A DNA stretch of 64,000 nt, taken from Theocolax elegans. Its lineage: Eukaryota > Arthropoda > Insecta > Hymenoptera > Cerocephalidae. Shown here one piece after another: positions 59,031-64,000 of this stretch. Under the pieces are notes generated by a model. It was given only the letters and a program-made list of their open reading frames with translations, had not been told where the DNA came from and did not search any database. The DNA lies in assembly GCA_026168455.1 (NCBI GenBank), contig CM047425.1, positions 90,647,580 through 90,711,579 of the forward strand, read 5' to 3'. Numbering within the stretch: position 1 is the stretch's first letter; the number at the start of each line of letters is the position of its first letter. The translations under genes and the position numbers were made by a program.

Positions 59031-61545
59031 ATGACAAATTTGTCAAACTCTCGGTTGAAATATTTGAATAATAATGATGTAGAAAAATTATACTTTGCTG
59101 ATAATGATGAAGACGAAGATGATTTTGATTTTCAGGTAAATTAAATCTTTTAATTATAAATTTCTAAATTAGTTATTAAATTAATTATTCAGATTGTGAT
59201 AATGAAATACACAGGTATGTTTATTTAGGAAATTAAACAATTATAATATTTTAATAATTAAAATTGATATTTTTTTTAAGTATGTTCCTGTAAATCAATT
59301 TAAAAACATTATTAAAAATGTTAAAAGACAAAAACTGTATGATAAAGAAGAACAAATGTGGACATCATATTTAAAAGAGCAAGAAAATGCTACAGCAAAT
59401 TGTAAGCGAACTCATAATGAATCAAATTTTCCATCTACCCGTACTCTTGCAGAAAGTATAGAAGAAGTTGATAAAGAACTGTTGCGACTTCAAGCTGATA
59501 CATTACCTGAAACAAATAGTCAATTTGAAAGTAATATAATTAGTAATCAGGTATATGCAACATATAGGTATTTGTAAATCAATTGTACTGTTTAAAATTA
59601 AAGAAATATTAAAGATTATTTCATTTTTAGGATAGAAATACTTTAGTCGATTATCATAAGGAGGAATCAACAGTAGCAAGAGAAAGTTGTACATGTAGTG
59701 CAAATTTTTTATTAACCATTCCAAAAGAAAAAAAAGCCTATTCTATTAATTCCTCAGAGTGTCATAAACAGGGCAGAACATTTTTAAAGAAATCTCATTC
59801 AGATTGTGCATTTAGAAAAAGTAAAGTACGGAGTAAATCTTATCACTCTATTACCAATGATTTAAACTATGCCTCTAGTCCAGATTTCAGTCCAGATCGA
59901 TTGAATAATGAAAATGACTTAATCTCTTTACGTGCAAATCCAATCTCAGTTACAAAAATCTTAAATATTCAGAGAAAAATTTCCACAGTATTAAATTCAA
60001 TATCTTATGAACTTGACAGGATTCCACTACCTGATGGAGAAAATGACTTATTTAGAAGACAACAACGTGTGGCTGAATTTTCTACACGACTTTCCAGGAA
60101 CTATTTGTATGATCTCAGTAGACAAATTAGTGATATTCAAAGACATATTAAAGTTATTACTTCAAATGACAAATTAAAATTAAGTAAAAGGGGAATCATG
60201 CTTCATATGCAAGTTGTAGAACAAAAATTAATAAGTGCACATCAGTTACTGTTAGCTGCTTTAAATGCTTATTGGAAACATATTCCCAGTTCTGTATTAA
60301 AAAATCATGCTGGAAAATTAAAGGAAATTCTGACCATAGTCTTACAACTGAAAAGCATCTGTACTGAAATAAAGTTAATTCCTGACTTTTATTGTTCAGG
60401 TGATGATCATGGTGCATTTTTTAACGAAGAGACTGAAAATCAATGTAGTATAATATTATCTAAATTTCGATTAAATTCAGATAATGAGTCACAAGTTCCA
60501 AGTCATACAACTAGATCAACTACTGCAACTCCATCTCGAGAAAAACATAAAAAAAAACGTAAGATGCTAGCAAATCGCTTAAGTATGTATGCAATGGATA
60601 CTAGATTAGGTAACAGTTATTATCCTAAGAGATCTCAAAATATACACAAATTTTCAAAGTATAAAATACATAATGGAAGTAAGCCTACTAAAATTAGAAT
60701 ACCTGTTAAGGAAGATGATATAAAAACCATAATGGAAACAGTTGCAACAGATGTAGATGTAGAAAATTCTCAAATGATTAAACCAAATAAAAAATCGATA
60801 TTTTATAATAAACCTCACAAAATAACAGAAATTAACAAATATACCAAGGAAACTGAAAAGCTAGATCAAGAGCATAATAAAAATACATCAAACAGTTCAC
60901 AAGAAATATGCTCTCCATCTTTATTACATGTGGTAACTGATCTACTGCTATCAGTTAAAAATAAACAAACTGATCCAAAATTGTTACCAACAACATCAAT
61001 TAATGCTATTTATGATTTTCTTCAAACTTGTCAGCCAAATATAAATTTAAGTGAGTTAAAATGATTGTATTGAATATTGAAACTGTGTTGTATGTATTAT
61101 ATAATTTATTTAATTTAATTTAATAGGTGAACCTGAATCCGATACTAAAAGTAAAAATGAAGTTAGTAATAAAAATATGCAATTGGTTTGCTATACTGCT
61201 GAAGAAGATGATGAAAATCATAGGAATGATATTGATATTAAAAGACAAAATGATATAAATTTAAATAATGTATCATGTCAAACCAATCATTTACAAAGCA
61301 ATGAAAAGATTAATTTACTTGTATCAGAATCAGCAGCATTGTGCCTTTTAGATTATCGAAAGCAATATCAGCATATACAGCAATCTAATCCAATGTACAC
61401 AAGTAATACTACAAACAAACCATGGGATGTCATTGCTTGGATCACTGATAAGCTTATAGATGAACTAATAGTACAACTTGCTAATGATTTTGAAATGGAA
61501 GAAGTAATTCAAAAACTATTTGAATTAGAGTTTGAAGAATTCTAG
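59031..61545 (+). CDS. Moonraker (KIAA0753/OFIP) homologue, centriolar satellite protein
   Basis: Four exons keep phase: 59031-59135, 59281-59550, 59631-61050 and 61127-61545 (737 aa; human KIAA0753 is 967). Human Moonraker/OFIP sits at centrioles and satellites, binds OFD1 and FOR20, and is needed for centriole duplication and ciliogenesis. Two blocks identify this protein. A central helix RRQQRVAEFSTRLSRNYLYD followed by LSRQISDIQRHI parallels the human RRQEQAARSARMLYVLQQQ segment. The C-terminus KPWDVIAWITDKLIDELIVQ...EEVIQKLFELEFEEF parallels the human end (PWLIAES-SEELVDE, then AVFTSEFLE). The N-terminus is acidic (DNDEDEDDFDFQ), and the middle is basic and probably disordered. Shorter length and weak overall similarity are usual for fast-evolving centrosome proteins. 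Poly(A) candidates occur near 61580. Confidence 0.75.
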
Positions 61546-61615
61546 TCACTGTCATAAATATACTGTTGATCAAAACTTAAAATAAAATTTTTGTTCTATA
61601 TACACTATAATTGAT

Positions 61616-62298
61616 ACTGACAAGGAGATTATATCCCAACTCCAGGTAATAGATCTTTACCAAACTCTAGGATATGATTACTACTATTAAAATATGAAGA
61701 TAGCTGGAGTTTTAGACTCTAACTTTCTTTTTTTACGATAGATACAAGTAAATAACGAAAAATTTCGCCGAAAATCCTTGACTTTTGATTGCTTATAATT
61801 CGAAAAGAAATAATAAAGAGAAATACTCAAAGCCAAGTCCAAAAGAAAGCTGAGATCAAGTAGATTGGGTTTAAAAAAAAGAAGCTCAAATATTTTGAGT
61901 TGGTCTAAAGTTATGAATAAAAAATGATCTAATAATATTTTGATGACAAATTTGGAATTAAAAAATTTACTAATTCTTTTAGGCGTAATTGTCTTTATAT
62001 TTTTCTGTTTTCCATATTTTTAAAAGAAATCAAGATAAGCTTTTTTTAAAATCTAATCTACTTGATCTCAGTTTTCTTTCAAACTTGGGTTTGAGTATTT
62101 ATTTTTATTTGTTTTTGAGTTATAAGTAATCAGAGAAGAGTTTTTTTGGTAAAATTGTTTGTTATTAGCTTACATCTATCGTAAAAAAGAGTGTTATAGT
62201 CTAAAACTATAGATTTCTTCATATTTTTATAGTAGTAAACATATCCTAGAGTTTGGTAAAGATCTGTTTCCCGGAGTTGGGATATTCTCCTTGTGAGT
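61616..62298. mobile_element. Foldback/MITE-like element with ~290-bp inverted arms
   Basis: Left arm about 61616-61900 and right arm about 62010-62298 are imperfect reverse complements. Shared blocks include ACAAGGAGA, TATCCCAACTCC, GATCTTTACCAAACTCTAGG, TTTTACGATAGAT and AACTGAGATCAAGTAGATT or close variants, in mirrored order. A short unique centre separates them. No open frame is seen, so it is non-autonomous. A clear target duplication was not found. It lies about 70 bp past the Moonraker stop, probably beyond its poly(A) site. Confidence 0.75.
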
Positions 62299-62731
62299 TT
62301 TTAAATATTTATATTATATTAAATAAAACTGAAATATTTATATCTTATTTTAATTCACATTACTTTTTAGATAATTTATTAATTTGCAATATATGTTTGT
62401 AACATACATTAAATAAAAAATATATATGATGAAATCTGAGGAAATTATAAATATTTAAAAATGATTGAATAAGTAATAAATTTTTACTATTTTTGTAAAT
62501 TTTACAACTGACAATTTTCTTTATTATTCTTGAAAATTTTTATAAAATTTTTTATAAATATAAAACTTGTTCATAATAAAAAATTTATCTTTAAAAATAT
62601 ATTTAATAACCTTTGAGTTTATACATTTAAAATTCTGTAGTTTAAAAAAAAAAACAAACAGTTTGATAACGTTTTTAGGAAGAGGAACTGATTTTCAAAA
62701 TATTAAATCTACATATGTATATTGTATATAG

Positions 62732-62763
<32 letters not shown>

Positions 62764-62913
62764 GTATATACACACAGTGCGAAATAAGAATACGTTACGC
62801 AATGACAATAAGTGATCGTTTTACGTTACATTGATAAATTTACACTCGTAATATAGATTAGATCTTATACTAATAGTTAATGATTGCAACTTGCATTCTT
62901 TAAGATTTTAAAG
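62299..62913. other. AT-rich spacer with composite microsatellite
   Basis: No gene seen. A (GT)n(AT)n tract at about 62731-62776 reads GTGTGT, then TATATA, then TATACACACA, and is largely self-complementary, so it could fold into a hairpin or cruciform. The last bases before 62914 may belong to a promoter. Confidence 0.4.
62731..62776. repeat. Composite (GT)n(AT)n tract
   Basis: GT repeats pass into TA repeats and end with TATACACACA, giving a self-complementary tract. Confidence 0.85.
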
Positions 62914-63266
62914 ATGGCGCTAGTTTGCAATTCATTATTGAAAAAAAGGTCAAGTCGGAATTCCCGTTTCACGTCAGATTCGCAGAGATACCATCATTGC
63001 ATTGCGTAAGTGTGTGTGGGTCCCCTATACGCTGTCGCCCCGTCGGCCCCCGTCCCCCGTCGCCCGTCACACTCATAAGTGCACGCATGATTGTATTTAG
63101 GTATTCGCGATTGCATGGATCTCAGCAAGCAGCAGAGGAAGTGGCGAAGGTGATGCAACCAGTAGTCGTGTATGAAACCGTCGCCGGTAAAGGGTGCTCG
63201 GTTCCATACATATACTCGAGGCTTCCTATATCGTTATGTTGCTCCATATTTTGCAATTTAAAATAA
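62914..63266 (+). CDS. Possible small two-exon gene or upstream exons
   Basis: ATG at 62914 (context AAGATGGCG) opens a 92-bp exon beginning MALVCNSLLKKRSS and ending at a strong donor GC|GTAAGTG (63005/63006). A 95-bp GC-rich, pyrimidine-rich intron leads to acceptor TTGTATTTAG (63100). The next exon continues in phase (YSRLHGSQQAAEEVAKVMQP) to a stop at 63266, and AATAAA overlaps the end. The combined product would be about 85 aa. I do not recognise the family. It could equally be 5' untranslated exons of the downstream gene at 63383-64000, because GCCG|GTAAAG inside exon 2 is another donor candidate. Confidence 0.25.
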
Positions 63267-63382
63267 AGTAATTTCATGCATATATTACCGTCGCACCGTG
63301 ATTTTGATTCAACAAATGATTACAATTGAGCACGTGACCTAGAAGAACTAGTTTCAAATACAGTAGATTTGGTTTTCACATA

Positions 63383-64000
63383 ATGAAAGGGACACCAAGA
63401 AAGTCAGAGGTAACTTGAATAAAAAAATTGTTCTTTACTCATATAGTAGTGTGTACTATTTTCTCGATCATTTTTAAATTATTGCACAGTAAGGTATATT
63501 TTAGATCTGATTCTTTATAATAATTTCTGATATAATCTTATCAAATTTAAGATAAAATCTTTGAAGGTATACTCTATTAAGTGCAAAATATATTGCTTCT
63601 ATTTAATTGTATAAACTGATAAAATCTTTTAAGATCTATATCTTAGCATTGCAAAGCACGTTTTTCTTGATTAAATCAATTATTTTATGTTGTAGGAGAT
63701 GATTATCCTCTTATTGGGACTTCTAGCGTTGGGAATGGCAAGTGGTGAACCAACAATAATATTTAATAACACAGAAATAAAAATTCATATGGATAGCACA
63801 ATATCTATTCCATTTACTATTCAAGATGTAACTGCTACTAATACAAAAATAAATATCACAGGATTTAGTACAGATTTAAATATAGTTCAAGTTCAAGTAC
63901 CAAGTTTTGATCCTGATTTAATACATGATGGATTTTACCAAAGTGCTATGGATATTAATGGAATATTCCTTGGTAGTGCAGAAGTATCTTTATCAGTTTT
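63383..64000 (+). CDS. N-terminus of a secreted or membrane protein (partial, runs off window)
   Basis: Exon from 63696 encodes a signal-peptide-like stretch MIILLLGLLALGMASG. A β-strand-rich, probably N-glycosylated ectodomain follows, with sequons NNT and NIT and segments such as DSTISIPFTIQDV and GIFLGSAEVSL. The upstream exon 63383-63409 (MKGTPRKSE, donor GAG|GTAACT) joins in phase. The start could be its ATG or the one at 63699; the latter gives a cleaner signal peptide. The N-terminal ectodomain of insect P3-like members of the SLC10 transporter family has a similar look, but the membrane part lies outside the window, so the family is unproven. Confidence 0.5.

Overview
The window is AT-rich animal nuclear DNA with spliced genes: GT-AG introns, small 5' exons and long introns. 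The protein set (dynactin p62, RpS14, PIG-F, NT5C3, a KASH-tail protein, SAAL1, Moonraker) together with the base composition suggests an insect, perhaps a hymenopteran. The order is an inference only. Coding models were built by reading splice sites and checking that reading phase is kept across every junction.

Layout. 1-4280: no gene assigned, though weak promoter-like patches are present. 4281-6375 (+): dynactin subunit 4, nine exons. 6625-8419 (-): ribosomal protein S14, tail-to-tail with dynactin. 9846-10562 (+): PIG-F of GPI-anchor synthesis. 11153-12495 (+): cytosolic 5'-nucleotidase III. 13396-55068 (-): one 41.7-kb gene, modelled with 25 coding exons and about 1,532 aa. It joins an EF-hand-like/coiled-coil N-terminus of KASH5 type to a C-terminal MRVI1/LRMP (JAW1) block and a tail-anchored KASH-like end. 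A TATA-containing site near 20.5 kb may start a short JAW1-like isoform. 56884-58537 (-): SAAL1. 59031-61545 (+): a Moonraker (KIAA0753/OFIP) homologue, divergent from SAAL1. 61616-62298: a foldback element. 62.9-64 kb: a possible small gene or 5' exons, then the start of a signal-peptide protein that runs off the window.

The main mobile element is a 7.3-kb Penelope-like insertion (39363-46651), antisense in one intron of the KASH gene. It holds an inverted 3' piece, a 5'-truncated copy, two head-to-tail near-identical full units encoding reverse transcriptase plus GIY-YIG endonuclease, and a stub of a further unit. A shared 13-bp direct repeat flanks it. Each unit junction carries a hammerhead-ribozyme-like core.

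Most genes are unrelated housekeeping genes. Two share a centrosome/nuclear-envelope theme: the KASH protein (a predicted link between cytoskeletal motors and the nuclear envelope) and Moonraker (centriolar satellites). Dynactin p62 belongs to the motor complex that vertebrate KASH5 recruits. Their co-location may be coincidental.
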